Source: Kwoniella bestiolae CBS 10118 (Eukaryota; Basidiomycota; Tremellomycetes; Tremellales; Cryptococcaceae). Taken from it: a stretch of DNA of 64,000 bases. The DNA is taken from assembly GCF_000512585.2 (NCBI RefSeq), contig NC_089247.1:992001-1056000 (forward strand), written 5' to 3'. Position numbers and translations under genes: made by a program. Within the stretch, counting starts at the first letter, position 1, and the number at the start of each line of letters is the position of its first letter. Below the pieces are notes generated by a model. That model saw only the letters and a list, made by a program, of their open reading frames with translations. It made no database searches and had not been told where the DNA came from. Shown piece after piece: positions 33,676 through 45,992 of the stretch.

Positions 33676-36600
33676 TCACTCCTCAACCCCATCCATCTCC
33701 TCCCCCTCCCCATCCCCCTCTTCATCCTCATCCTCATCAACATCCAGATCCCACACCTGCACTTCCCTCCCATCTTCGTACAATATACATCCCAGTCTCC
33801 TACCTTTCCGTCCATTCAAAGCTATCTCGGCTTTCCCAACCCCGTTGAGGGTATCATCGAATTGAGGAGTTGGGCCAAGATACCTCGAGCGAGATATCGG
33901 TATGAGCGGGATTGTCTGCGGTTCACAATCAGCTTTAGGCATGATAATAATTTCTCAAACTCTAGGACCGAGTGAGAGGCGATCAGAGAAGGGACTGATA
34001 CTTACCTCAAAAGCATCCTTGTAATGCCCAATCACATCCCTCAACCCCCATCCCCCTTCCTGAGCTGGCAACTCAAACATCTCATCCACCAGATCCGCAT
34101 ATCTCAAAGTAACAAGGTACCGTCCATTCTCAGATTCCATCAACAATACAATCTCTTCATCATCGAAGAATTGAATGGCAAGGCATCGCGACGATACATC
34201 TTCCTCTCCATCAGAATCCCTAAAAGAAAAGGTAGCGATTTTCGATATTGACCGACCCTCGGAATTGTTGAGTAACCATACTAACGAAGTCAGAGCATCA
34301 TCAGCAATACATCGTACGAAATGATCTGAATCGTGTCTCATCGAAGACGAAAGGAACGAGAAAGTTCAAACACTCACACCGCTGCGAACCATCCCCATCC
34401 TCAGGAGAGACCACCACCTCCCACTCATTCCCATCCACTACTCTCCGATCCCTCAATCCACTCTCATCTACCCCACCCGCACCGGCAAGACCGTCACCAC
34501 CCACAACCCCAACAGCACCTCTAACCAATCCCTCCAAATCCCTAATGAGAGTATTAACCCACACCCACGGTTCCTTCTCTAACACCCTCTTCACTTCCTC
34601 CTCCCCTACCTCCGAGGTATCGTACCTGTTCTCAACAGTATCAGGGCTCGAGAACCTAGACATCTCTTCTTCCTCCTCTGACAAAATCCCAGTAGGAGTT
34701 AAATCTCCATCCTCTCCATCTTCGTCATCTTCGTTGGTCATTGAAATGGACATGTCCATGGACGTATCAGAATTAAGCGATTCGTTCGCCTGGACAGAAG
34801 GTGTATCTCCTATATACTTCTTATTTCCCATTCCCAAAACCTCATTTGTCTCTTTCAGCACCTCGTCCAATGCTCTGGTAGGCTTTCGAGGGTATGTCAT
34901 ATAGGTATCAGGTAAGACATCTTTGGGAGGTCTGACAATGAGATAAGGGAAATGCTGATGGAATGAAGAATGGACGAAACCATTTAACATGAACGACCAG
35001 ACGAGCTTGAGGTCGTGCGTAGGTGTGGGAAGATCATCAGATGAGGGATCTTGGGATGCCGCTCTGGCAATTTCTAAAGTCACGGAGGATGTTATCAGCT
35101 GTGGTCTGGCCAATGCTGGCCTGCATGATATCATCGTGTGGGTGTGGGTGCCTCCTCACAGCAGCCTCGTCCTGCTCAAAATATTGCCGGTGACTCACCA
35201 TACTTCAACCACTTCATGAACTCCGAAGCAGCTTTCATCTCATGCTCCGCATCCCTCCTCATCCGATCTACCAACTGCGCGAAACCTAAGACCAGATCGA
35301 TAGATCTCGTTATATCAGATTCGTTCAGATGCAGCTGAGATTGATATTTCGGTCTAATGATCCAACATGATAACACAACACACACACACACACACACACA
35401 TTGTCAGCTCAGATCGTGTCTCGTAAGATAGGCATGACTCACGTTCTACTCCATCCTCTGATCTCTTCTAGCAATAATACGATTCTCTCCAAGGCAGGTG
35501 AGATACTTTCGATTATTAGATTCTGTATCGTTCGGAAAGACGTATCAAGCATTTGATCCCATTTCGTTATTGTCTATGTACCATACCACAATCATCCAGA
35601 TCAGCTATTTCTTCTCCATTGCATCAAAAGTGTAATCTTACTGACTCTACCAGTCAATCTGTTACCCATCCATTCATTCACTGCCACCCCACTTCTTCCA
35701 GTCATCAGAAATCTAAACAGATCAGAATGCACATCCTGTATTGACACTGCGTATCAGGAAGATATATCAGCCTCCTGGCCTAATCGCGTACTTCATGTGA
35801 AACTAATATCCGAGCCCGAGGGGAAAGACTCAGACTTACTAGCCTGCTGTTTCGCACAAGTTTCCAAATCCTCCCTACAAATCATCGTCTGCTTTTCACC
35901 CTCCCTGAAAGCAATCTCGGCGTTCTCTAGACCCCTCAACACGATATTCAACAAATATACCATCTTATCTGAAATTTTCGACATCTCCAATAACCCTTCA
36001 CTGGGTCTGTGCTTGCCCCTCGGTGAAGAGGTAGGTAAAGCGAAAGTACCAGTCAGGAAGGAATGTCCAGATATTTGCAGGATATCTGGTTGGAGGGGAA
36101 TTGTAGATGGGAGTAGTGCTGGGAAGGTCGCTAGAGAGGGATGGAGGGTGGGTTTAGGTGGTGGGAGCTTGGTTTGACGCATGAATGGGAGTTGGCTAGT
36201 TTCACCGTCTACCCGTCAGCAGGATGTCAGAGGGAGGTATGGGGAAGGAGATTGATTGCTCACTTGGGTGGTTTTGGTGGATCAACAGGTGTGACGGTAG
36301 GTAATGAATCTATGATGGACAAGGCTGAGCCGTTCTGAGTGGACGAATGTCAGCTCGATCCCCTGGTAAGGATTATTTGCAACTCCAGGTAGATGTACAT
36401 AACGTACCTTGACTTTATGCCACCCATCCTGTGAAGTGGACCATCTCATATCTACCCATCGTCCCCTATCACCTACATCATCCAGTCCAAGGTGAATGGG
36501 TATGGACCGTATCACCTCGCCAGTATGTACCGAGAGATGTTCGATAGTCTTTTGACTAGGTGTCGAAAACAGTATGGAGAGGATGAGCCCTACCTCTCAA

Positions 36601-36941
36601 CAGATCAGCCTCAACCAGCCTCTCCTTCTAGTCACCCAGAACATATTCATTACATTGAACTCACCATCCTCACTCCAAGCCAAACCTCTTACTATCCCCT
36701 CAACACTGACCTCCCAAACCTTACTTCCACCCGTACGCCATAACGATACCTGCGTTTTCGAACCCACATCTCTCCCCTTACCTTTCCATGCGTTCATTCC
36801 TATGTTTGCTGCAGTGGAAGGAGACGAAAGCAGAACGACAAGGTCCATCGAGGGATTACATGATCCCGGGTGGAGGATGTGAGATGAGGGGAGAGAGATG
36901 GTAGAGAGGGGGGTGAAGGACGTCTGGTCGGGGAATATCAT
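33676..36941 (-). CDS. APC4: Anaphase-promoting complex subunit 4 (APC4)
   Basis: Scaffold subunit of the APC/C ubiquitin ligase that drives anaphase. ATG 36941 starts MIFPDQTSFTPLST; an upstream TTG in the same frame is not used. The N-terminal WD40-like part has MDLVVLLSS, SKTQVSLWRTGGSKVWEVSV and GIVRGLAWSEDG, then GEVIRSIPIHLGLDDVG, the usual start of the Apc4 WD40 domain. The helical APC4 domain follows (LLEMSKISDKMVYLLNIVLR; ENAEIAFREGEKQTMICR) and a long acidic insertion (NEDDEDGEDGDLTPTG). The C-terminal beta part includes ISKIATFSFRDSDGE and RCLAIQFFDDEEIVLLME, ending with a strongly acidic tail at 33676. At least ten exons; one intron holds a CA microsatellite (35379-35400). Confidence 0.85.
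35379..35400. repeat. CA dinucleotide microsatellite
   Basis: About eleven CA units in an intron of the APC4 gene, near its exon boundary. Confidence 0.9.
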
Positions 36942-37310
36942 CCTGGAGTTGTCAAGTTCTGATCGATTAGACACTCTCAAGGTGCGGCTGATCAGACTAG
37001 ACTAGTTATCATATGACTGTCATGCAAAGACAGAGATGCCAGTTGATCAAAGATGACATTCATGAGCCATGAGCAACCGCTCAAAGTCAAAACGCGTCGA
37101 GTAATGTCAAGTCAAGCAGGGTGTCACGTGACCCCGTCGACAAACGCTCCTCCAGCTGGAAAGATGCAGACCACCCCATTCCACATCCACAGTACGCCCA
37201 TAAGATAGAGAAGAGACCAAGATCAATGAGACAACGGACAGATACATGATCATATTGAATGAGCTATCAAAACAAGAATATACTTCTTCACAACCCCTGA
37301 GCCTGCCCTC
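36942..37310. promoter_or_regulatory. Upstream region of APC4
   Basis: No gene seen. Lies between the APC4 start and the 3' end of the catalase-like gene; both genes run leftward. Confidence 0.35.
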
Positions 37311-38756
37311 TCAATTCGGCATATCCCCCACACTAAGCGGCAAATAAACCTCCCTCTGATTCCCCTTCCCCCTAAACTTCCTAGACATCTCATAAGCCTT
37401 GTGTCTTAATCTATTTATACTTCCCAGCGGCCTATGATCCTTAAGTCCATCCCATGGGCTCAAACCAATGCGATCCTCCCACCATACCCTCCTTGCATCA
37501 CTGAATGTATCCTGTGGCTCGAATCGCAACGTAGCGAGATCATACCATGGTGCAGTACTTTCTTTCCATTCTACCGATGCATTCTCCACAGGCTGATTGG
37601 ACAGATCGGAACAGAATTGAGCTCGGAGTTTGTATTCGGTAGGACTGGAGGAGTAATACTCGCGGAGATGGTCTCGGTGGTATGTCGTTGATGCGTCTTT
37701 GGGGATGGTTGTGGAGATGTATTCCCCTTGTGAGGGATGGGTGGGAAGGAGAGAGAATTTGCATGCGTAGGGACCGAACTTGAACGCGGCTGGGGGGTTT
37801 CAGGAATCTTTCATCAGCCTGATATTCACATTCATATGAGGTCCATTTCAAGGAGAAAGATCTGTTCAGCGGTCTTGATTTGACCGAGAGAGATGAAAGC
37901 AGACGGCACACTCACACTGCGAATAGAAAGTAGACCCCACAACATACTCATTAGGTAACATAGCCGGAGCGAATTGTTTCAACCTATCACTTCTCTTTGC
38001 CAATTCCACCTGAAGCTTAGTAGGACTATCAAAATACTTTGTCCTAAGCTCGAATATCTCGATCGTCGTATTCAGATCTGTCAGCTCAACTATCGGAGCA
38101 TTATTGAATAGGAAGTCCTGGGTACCGTGGTTCGTCGATCCGTCCGGTGCGGGGGAGAGTCTCTCTCCGTGGACATCGAATATCTTTAGACCTAGACCAC
38201 GCGGGGCGGAGGTGTTGTCTGGAAGGATGAAGGATGGTTCGTTGGCGTATCGCGCTATGCAGTCGTACGATTTGCCAGGTTCTGCGAAGAGTCCATGGCG
38301 GAGATGAGAGGGGAGAGAGGGGTCGATGGTGAGTGTACCTTTGACGAAGGCTAGGGATTTGACCTGTAGTACACCGATGGTCAACTTTTTACTAGTCACT
38401 TATGATCCATCATCCATTAAACTGTCATATATCATATGAAGTAGGGTGTGATCATGTGGGATACCCAAAACTCACATGAGTACCTCTAAACTTGTGTTGA
38501 TGAGCATCGAAATTACGTCTCTGCATATCATGTACTAATTCCCCAACTCGCATTCTACATCCATATCCGATCATCAGTTAGATGCCTCTTCTCATCCTTG
38601 TGTGTAAAGCTCATGTCGTACTTACATCTTCTCGTCCTCGTCATCCTCAACCTTCTCCGTCTCATCAGCATTCAGCCAATCTTCCGGACCAGGCACTTTG
38701 GTAGGCCCCACTACTTTCTCAGTGACGCTTTGGAGGGTATCGCTTATAGCTTGCAT
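37311..38756 (-). CDS. Catalase-fold protein (heme-dependent peroxidase-like)
   Basis: About 400 residues; ATG 38756 starts MQAISDTLQSVTEKVVGPTK. After a 45-residue leader comes RRNFDAHQHKFRGTHVKSLA, where the first catalase-type His region would fall. The core includes GTLTIDPSLPSHLRHGLFAE, CIARYANEPSFILPDNTSAP, RGLGLKIFDVHGERLSPAP and TQDFLFNNAPIVELTDL, the recurring pattern of catalase-related proteins (RGxGLKxFxV, xTQDFxxNNxP). The C-terminal part has GSTFYSQ, WEDRIGLSPWDGLKDHRPLG and RLRHKAYEMSR, matching the PLGSINRLRxxxY end seen in this group. It lacks the long C-terminal and NADPH-binding parts of true catalases. Substrate unknown; peroxide or lipid peroxide metabolism is an inference. 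Confidence 0.75.
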
Positions 38757-39311
38757 TGTGACTGTTTGTCGTGTTCTATGGTGATGCCTAATTGTAATTC
38801 ATAAAGGTGAGGTCACGCATGCATCTCATCATCATACATATATCTATGTGTATTGGCCTCTTATATTTGCATCCAACTCAATTGGGCAGAAATCAGAGCC
38901 GAACCATGAGGTCATTCTTACGCAACCGGTTACTACCTGATCGGATTCCAGTGATCCGTCCACGTGAAAGAGCAGACGCCGACTAGAGTAACGCGATGGG
39001 AGAATCGACATTAATGCATCGCGAGGTGTGTAGGTTATATGTCAAATATGTTATCGAGGTGAAGAACAGCAATGACAGACACAGTGGATATCCGCTAGTC
39101 TGTTAAGCAGGTCAGGTGAAAGCTATATGAGGCAAAAACACTATATAATATATAGATACATCAATGTCCCGATACATCAAAGATGGCAATAGAGGGGTAT
39201 CAATCAGGTCTACGGTATATATCACAAGGGTATAAAAATGGAAGACAAAGAGGCCGAGGATGACGAGAAGGTAGGTCTGATAGGCAGAAGCTGAGCAGTG
39301 GTGTGTCAAAC
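38757..39311. promoter_or_regulatory. Upstream region of the catalase-like gene
   Basis: No gene seen. The region also holds the 3' side of the neighbouring intergenic space with TATATATAT-like runs near 39145. Confidence 0.35.
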
Positions 39312-41113
39312 CTAGACTCCAGCTTTGGTCCTCGCTTTCCACATCTTAGCTGCGAACGCCTGAGCCTCGGGCGAATGCATATTGGGATCGTTAGGGTAGA
39401 CTACCCATCCGTATGTGCCCATTGGGTCTACGGCCTGTCCAATCAAAGGTAACATCAGCCATCTTCTCTCGAAGTTTAACCTCTCCCTCCCTCTATCGAG
39501 AAGGAGTCGGGGGGTATTGACAAACATGAGTGACCCATCCCTCCTTATCGATCTTAGCTACCACCGCATCAAACGCCCTCTCGGCCAACCTCGTCAACGC
39601 ATCATTGACCTTGTCGGGACAGAGCTTGACGAATCGATAGTATGCTGCTACGGTTAATGCTGTACCTGCGGTATCTCCCACTGCAAGAGTCGCATTGACC
39701 TGTCTCATATAGTTGGGTATGAGGTAATGGTCCTAACCAAAAACGATCCAATCAGCCAAGACTTGCGGCCATACCAATGTACAGTACTTACGTCCAACTC
39801 GTTGAATAATCTTTCGAAGATTTTTAGAAGCGTATCTTCGGCCTGGCTGATCTCCTGCGAAAAGGTAGAAGCGAACGGAGAGGCCTTTGCAGAGTATATC
39901 TGAGCATTCTTGATCAGCTACCCCATTTGTCAGTTACCTTTGTTTCGATGGATACAACTCACATTCCTTATACCCCCATATACGCCCCAGCCATTACCTG
40001 TCGCCCATAATCTGGTATCCCAATCATGCACATGTCGATAGATATTGACGGTGGTATCAAGCAGAGCGGAAGTCTCGAGACTCCATTGTTCTAATCCGTA
40101 TTTCATATATTCCTCGCTTGAAAGGGATAAACCAAGATACGACAGCGACGGTGGGATCATGTACATCATATCTGCCCATAGTTCAAAGTGATCCTCTCGT
40201 TGTGAGATGGTATCTAAGCATTAGTCGTCGTATCATCAGTACAATACATGAAACTCGACACAAGTAGACTCGATTACGCACTGTTATTTGGCGCCCTGAT
40301 CCCACTAAACAAATAATCAAGCTGATTACCCAACGCCCAAGCGTAATCCGCTGCTGACTTTCCACCTAGACCCAATTTGACAAGATGGTTCTCCGAAAAT
40401 TGAGCCAAAATCCATATGGCCGGTACGAGCGACACCGGATCGCCGAGCGCTCCATCACCATTGATCAATGCTTTGGGTATGTGCGGGACAGGCGACGTCG
40501 ACTCAGAGAAGTAATCTTGCAGACTACCCAATCCTCGTATCGCAAAATCCGTCTCAATCGACGTATTTTGTGCGGTTTGCGAGGCTGAGCCTGAGGTTGA
40601 TGAGGGTGATCCGGTCCAATCGTAGGCCACCAACGAATTCTTAGCTATCTTCAGCACGTTCCAAGGTATCTCGCCAAATTCCAATTTCTGGCATTTACCG
40701 CCGTCCGCTTCATACTCGCTATCCCACTCGAAAGGCGTCAACGCCGGATTATACACTTCAAGCAGTGTTTCCGTGAAACATCCCAATTCCCATGAGTGGG
40801 TGGTGATGGAATTGGCATTCTTAAGTATCTTGGGTAATAATTTGGTCAATTTCTTGTATTTCCTGGAATTGATCTTGAAGTTTCGTCGAGGGTATTCGAA
40901 ATGTAAGGAATTATCTGGTGTATATGCTGCTGTACCGTCGGGGGTCGCTCTGGCCTGGGGATGTGGTTGGTATGGGTGATTGAGAGATTTGAGTAAGTCG
41001 CGATGATGTTGTCTTAGATGACTGTTTGGTTCGTGAGCTGCCGTCAAGGCTGAGGATAGGAGGGCGAAGAGGGATAAGATGTTAAAGAGCGTGGTGAAAG
41101 TGAGTGTCGTCAT
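39312..41113 (-). CDS. Secreted six-hairpin glycosidase-like protein (GH88/GH105-type fold)
   Basis: ATG 41113 opens a signal peptide (MTTLTFTTLFNILSLFALLS ... LTAAHEP). The mature protein has alternating helical-hairpin segments typical of (alpha/alpha)6 barrels: HSWELGCFTETLLEVYNPAL, VAYDWTGSPSS, DFAIRGLGSLQDYF, ALGNQLDYLFSGIRAPNN, then TISQREDHFELWADMMYMIP PSLSYLGL. The last resembles the TISH-x-W-x-D-x-x-YM stretch of GH88/GH105 unsaturated glycuronyl hydrolases. Next are RLWATGNGWGVYGGIRN and, near the C-terminus, AVDPMGTYGWVVYPNDPNMH. About six exons, stop at 39312. It would act outside the cell on uronic-acid-containing or similar oligosaccharides; the substrate is a guess. Its neighbour upstream is the sugar-acid transporter gene. 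Confidence 0.65.
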
Positions 41114-41959
41114 GGTGTGATAACCTATGATATGAGTAAATTAGGGGGGTATTCGTGTATCGGGAAGATCGTATACAATCTTGACAGCGATGAATTGGAA
41201 GGAATGTACAACTACCAAGCAGTATCACGACAAGACACGTCGTTGAAGAAAGGCTCTATCCAAAGCAGCCAGTCTCAGCACAAAGTCAAAGCTTGAGTAT
41301 GCAGCATAAGTTGAGTCAGCCCATGTAAGCTACATGTACAGTGCAGTATTCTTGGCATAAGCATAAACAAAAATGCCTTTCATTCTCTAACCAAATTCCT
41401 CTGACACGAAAACTCCTTGGCAGGGTCTTCTCTTCTCGTCCGCTTGCTTTGCGTTCTGTCCATCCTCTCCTCTTAACTTACCCACACGACCGAATTCACA
41501 ATTAACAACACCCCTCTGAGCGGATGGTTCGTCTTTATGAAACACGATACAGTACTGCCCTCTCAGTTATTCCTTCATCGCACTATCATGCGCTTCTTAT
41601 TGTTTTAGCTTGTGCACAAATGCTGAGCACCCGTCACTCTGTTGCCAGTGCGATCGCTATAGTTTGTGTTTGATCCCGCTAATGATGGTTCTGTAATGTT
41701 TCGAATGGAACATGGAATACATGTACAGTAACGTAAATGTTGTGAGAACCGGAACTAGACGCGTCAAAGGATCCTCTTGGCATTGGAATGCGGGTGCACA
41801 GGAACAAGTACTGTATCTACGAAGTCTCAATGCATAATGCATAACGCAAACATATCAAAATCCCATATATAATTATGCCTATAACCCATATACATATCCT
41901 TTAATATGAACATCCAGTAGGAACGATGCATCCTCTCGGTGTGAGAAGAGTAAAATCCC
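41114..41959. promoter_or_regulatory. Upstream region of the six-hairpin glycosidase gene
   Basis: No gene seen in about 850 bases. No copy of the AGCCGGYCC element noticed here. Confidence 0.35.
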
Positions 41960-43933
41960 TTAAAGTTGGTATCGGAAACCAGCTTCGATCTGGACAGCCG
42001 AGGGACCGTGCTTGCCTGTATCCTCGCCCCTTTCGAGTCTGGCATTTTGTCTCTTGAGGTAAAGGTAGGTAGAGGCGGCAGCGACGATAGTGAGAACCGC
42101 GGCAGCGAGGTCCACACCGAAAGCGGCGGTATATTTCGGAGCGTTGAAATACAAGTATGAAGTCCAGATGTTGGGGGTATTACATAGAGCGTTGATGACG
42201 GCGTAGACGATCGCTCGCTTGACGGCAGGTCCAGTCACCGAAGAGGAGATCCAAGAGAGGATGACGATGGAGGCGGAGTAGAAGGATGATGGGAGGATGC
42301 ACATTGCAACATATCGAGCAGCAACATTGGTGGTCGCGACGGCGATGACGTTTCCGAGGACGGTGAAGATGAATGGACAAATGATGTGAAGAGCTCGCTC
42401 GTTCTTCTTATCAGAGTGCCAACCGTTCACGATGACTGCTACACAGCATAGAACGTATGGTGGGCAGGTAATGGCGAGGGTAATAGTTCGGTTCTGAGTG
42501 ATGTTAGAAATCAATAATTAGCATTGTAACAACTGACACATTCGAGCCTGCGGATGGGAGAACTTACGAAACCAAGGGTGTTGACGACAACAGGGAAGAA
42601 GTTAGTTACGCTAGCGGCGATGTAGTTGGCCTGAAAGTAGATGGAAGGGAATCAGCATCTGCCTGTCAGTGATGACTTAATCATCGGAATGAGTTGAACG
42701 TCGGGATGAGGTGATCGACGCTACGGCTTGATCGAAGAATGACTCACCTGAAGACAAGCACACAGGAGCCACGTCTTAGGATCGGTGACGGCCATCTTGA
42801 AAGCGGATCCCACAGATACTTCATCGGTAGCATCCTTGGATCCTCTGTCCATCTCTAATCGGTATACAAGTCGATCTCGTTCTTGAGGAGTCAACCATCG
42901 GACGCTTGAAGGCTTGTTAGGGATAAAGGTGGCGAAGATGGCAGCCAGACCGACAGTCAAGACTCCTTCGACGATGAACAACCACTACGAAATAACAGAC
43001 AGGTATCAATACACATATCCTGCCCCGAATGAAGCCGTTATTCATCGGAATCACGTGAGACACTTACTCGCCAGCCTTCCAATCCGTGTGTTCCATCGAG
43101 CTTCAAAATGGCAAGAGCAAAGAGACCACCGAAGGCATTTCCAATTTGAGATCCACTGTACAAGATGGCGGTTCTCAAAGCCATAGATCGCTTGGTGTAG
43201 AAGGTCGAGACGAGGTAGACAGCACCGGGGAAGAAGGCAGCTTCGGCGAAACTACCACAGGCGGGTCAGCATGAGATCCGATGACTCAGGCAATTGCGCT
43301 TGGGAGAAAAGTACTCACCCCAAGAATGTTCGACAGACAGCAAGGCCAGCGAAAGAATGAACAGCACCAGTACAAGCAGAGATGACACCCCAGACTCCGC
43401 ACATAATACAAATATCTGGAAGAACCGCCTCGTCAGCTTATGCATACTTGATCATCCAAGGGGTTCTGAAACTCACAGATACCGGGGTAAGCGATCTTGG
43501 AAGCCAACATGTTGGAAGGGATTTGGAGAGAGACATAGCCGGCAAACAAGACTGAGACAGCAGTATTGTAATCGGTAGTGCTCAAACCCAAGTCCTTGGA
43601 GATACCAGCGATCTTGGCTGAAGAGATGTTCTGTCTATCAAGATAATTGCTGTTGACGCGAGTGGCAAATTTAGCTGACGCTCCCTAGGTAGTGCAGGAT
43701 ATGCCAGTCACTTACAGAATGTACAAGGCGACCAAGGTCGGCATAAGCAAGATATCAACCTTTCGAGTAGCAGCTTTATCAATGGCAGCTATCTCTTCAT
43801 CGCTCAACCCCTGTAAGGAGGCTGGAACCTGGACAGCAAGATGTCTGTCGATGTCCTTTCCGAGATATGGCCCAGACACATCTTCGGTGTGTTTCTCGGA
43901 TTCTTTGTAGGTATCGTCGTGTAATGAAGCCAT
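41960..43933 (-). CDS. MFS transporter of the anion:cation symporter (Dal5/DgoT-like) family
   Basis: Twelve-helix plasma-membrane symporter for an organic anion. ATG 43933 starts MASLHDDTYKESEKHTEDVS; a hydrophilic N-terminus leads to KADILLMPTLVALYILNYLD-type sequence (RKVDILLMPTLVALYIL then NYLDRQNISSAKIAG), the family signature DRxNI. Later motifs are GYVSLQIPSNMLASKIAYPG, RTFLGFAEAAFFPGAVYLVS, SGSQIGNAFGGLFA, WRWLFIVEGVLTVGLAAIF and a second half ending in KRQNARLERGEDTGKHG. Seven or eight exons; stop at 41960. Fungal members carry allantoate, nicotinate, pantothenate and similar acids; bacterial DgoT of the same family carries galactonate. A galactonate-type substrate is inferred from the nearby catabolic genes and a shared promoter element. 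Confidence 0.88.
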
Positions 43934-44050
43934 TATGACTTGAACTGCAGTTGTGGTATCGTTGTTGTTGAAGTGATGATGAAAGGGGGATTCTGGGAGG
44001 GTTTAAAACGTTCCTTATATATGTCGATCCGCAGGGTACTGGGGCAAGTT

Positions 44051-44062
44051 CGGGGCCGGCTA
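44051..44062 (-). promoter_or_regulatory. AGCCGGYCC element upstream of transporter
   Basis: Reads TAGCCGGCCCCG on the coding strand of the transporter, about 120 bases before its ATG. It shares the core AGCCGGCCC with the element before the dehydratase. Contains CCGGCCCCG, GC-rich triplets of the kind bound by Zn2Cys6 factors. Confidence 0.5.
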
Positions 44063-45830
44063 ACCATTTTTCAGTCCCTCTGGGGCCTTACGGGGCGCAT
44101 GAAGGTTATCGTAAGATTCCCAAAAAATGGGACGGTAACTCTCGCTTCATGTCTTCTCAAATCAGGTATAACCGCGAAAAGCCGAGTCGAGTCTTATTAA
44201 GCATTTCCCGTCTGGATGCTGTTGATGTGACCTTTTAGTTATCTTGGCTGCCGATGAGAAACACCATAAATAGGAACGTTCCGTAATCCTTGATTTACGG
44301 AGGCACAGGCGGGGTGGGAAGAGAGGAAGAGCGCAACAATCCCGGCGGGTCATCCCAACTGATGAGTATTCGGTAAATTTTGTGCTTAAGCCGAAAAGCC
44401 GATTAAACAAAAGTGTATAAATTGTCCTACATATCCCGCGGACATACGCTGTGGTCCCTTGAGGTATCAAGACTCATCATTGTCGTGAGATCACATAGTA
44501 GGTGATCTCGATCCGACGAAAGTCGCGAATAAGTTGATTGGTCTTGGAGAGGACAAGTGATGGGTGTGATGGTCTCGATCGAAATTTGGCGTACACAATC
44601 GTACTAGACCAGGGATCTCGAACCTAGTTGGTAAAAATTGCACCTAGCTGTTTACGTGATGAGCGGTAAGTAGCGGGCGGAGTAGACATCCCCCTTGATT
44701 CCAAATGAGGATGACGAGGTGTCGGGCAAAGGTGGTTGAGGAATAGCACGTAAAGCACGCGACGCGTCGGCAGGCGTCCAATATGCGACCGACCCTCAAT
44801 GAATGGCAAATGCAGAGTCATCGGCTGAGAGGAAAAATGCTTTCTATTGTGGGCCTAGGATACGCTCGACTCGGTATGAACAGGCGATAGGATACCCAAT
44901 CGATCGGAAGCTCCATGTCGAAATACTATCATCGGAATCGGATCGGTTGTGTAACGGTCCATCGGAGGATGATCAGTGTTATGGTGAATCATTGATGAGA
45001 GATCGTCCGAATCAAGCAAAGGACGATGTAAAAGACATGGAAATACTGTATAAGCGGTGCTGAGGAGGATTCCTCGTAAGTTTATCAATGAACATTTGCA
45101 TCCTTTCTATATATACATGAACTGAGGTGGGTAGCCAAAAGTGGATAGGGTGGGGAGCGGTTGTTAACAAAACCCATCTATTGAAACGGATATACAGGAT
45201 AAACAAGTTTTGCGATGAATCGAAGTGGAGAGGCTAGAATATCCACGTGACCGGGTGGTGTATTCATTGTAAGCTGGGCAAAGTTGACAGAAGTACCCGC
45301 TATTGGTGGATCGCCTTGGCGGTTGGCTTTGAGAAGGCAAGCGAAAAGTCTTTCGTTTCAAGATTTTCTCCGTCTCATGATGATTTGATAACCACAATAA
45401 GTCCGCTTAACCACGCATACTTGCAAACGGGCTATCTCCTTGTATGATTTGACTGTACACCCGTCATAGGACTGTCAGCTCGCTCTAGCTCTACTGCCTG
45501 TATAGTTGAGCTTGATGCAACGGCATTATGTAACAATGGGGTCCTACCGCTATGGGAGTTCCGCATATCAGCGTGATGGTATACCTGGAATGATCATCAT
45601 TCAGTGTCACCCATCACCTTCACCATCAACAAGACCCATCAGCATCTGTCCATCGGACTCTCTGAGGATAAATGCTGTACAGCCCTCAAGACCTCCTACA
45701 TATACAGGCGATGTGTTCAGACTTACAAACATATCCCCTGCGCAATAACCCGCCCGAAATGCTGCGTCTAAGCAGGTTGAGGGATATGTACCGCGAAATG
45801 CCGGTGACGTAACTTGCCTTGGACCGTTCG

Positions 45831-45842
45831 GAGCCGGCCCGG
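45831..45842 (+). promoter_or_regulatory. AGCCGGYCC element upstream of galactonate dehydratase
   Basis: GAGCCGGCCCGG, 151 bases before the ATG at 45993. The surrounding ACCGTTCGGAGCCGGCCCGGT has CGG-N2-CCG and an outer ACCG/CGGT inverted pair. It differs at one base from the element before the aldolase gene. Confidence 0.55.
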
Positions 45843-45992
45843 TATTATCTGGTAGCCTGATTTCTGCTGGGATGTCTTTAAAGTCTTCTATTATTCAGTG
45901 CATTGTGTTACTCGCAAAGTATATTCTGATCAAACAATTGCATCTAGAACTCTTGCTACTACACATATCTGCCCAGGAGAATAAAAGTCATC

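Larger units (their letters stand above)
43934..45992. promoter_or_regulatory. Long divergent intergenic region between transporter and galactonate dehydratase
   Basis: Two kilobases without a supported gene, unusually long for this window. Two copies of the AGCCGGYCC element lie near its ends, one before each neighbouring gene. The length suggests a complex regulatory region; small open frames inside do not look coding. Confidence 0.55.

Noticed and set aside
43940..44200. Open frame upstream of the transporter
   Set aside because: No homology, biased content and overlap with promoter sequence; not supported as a gene.
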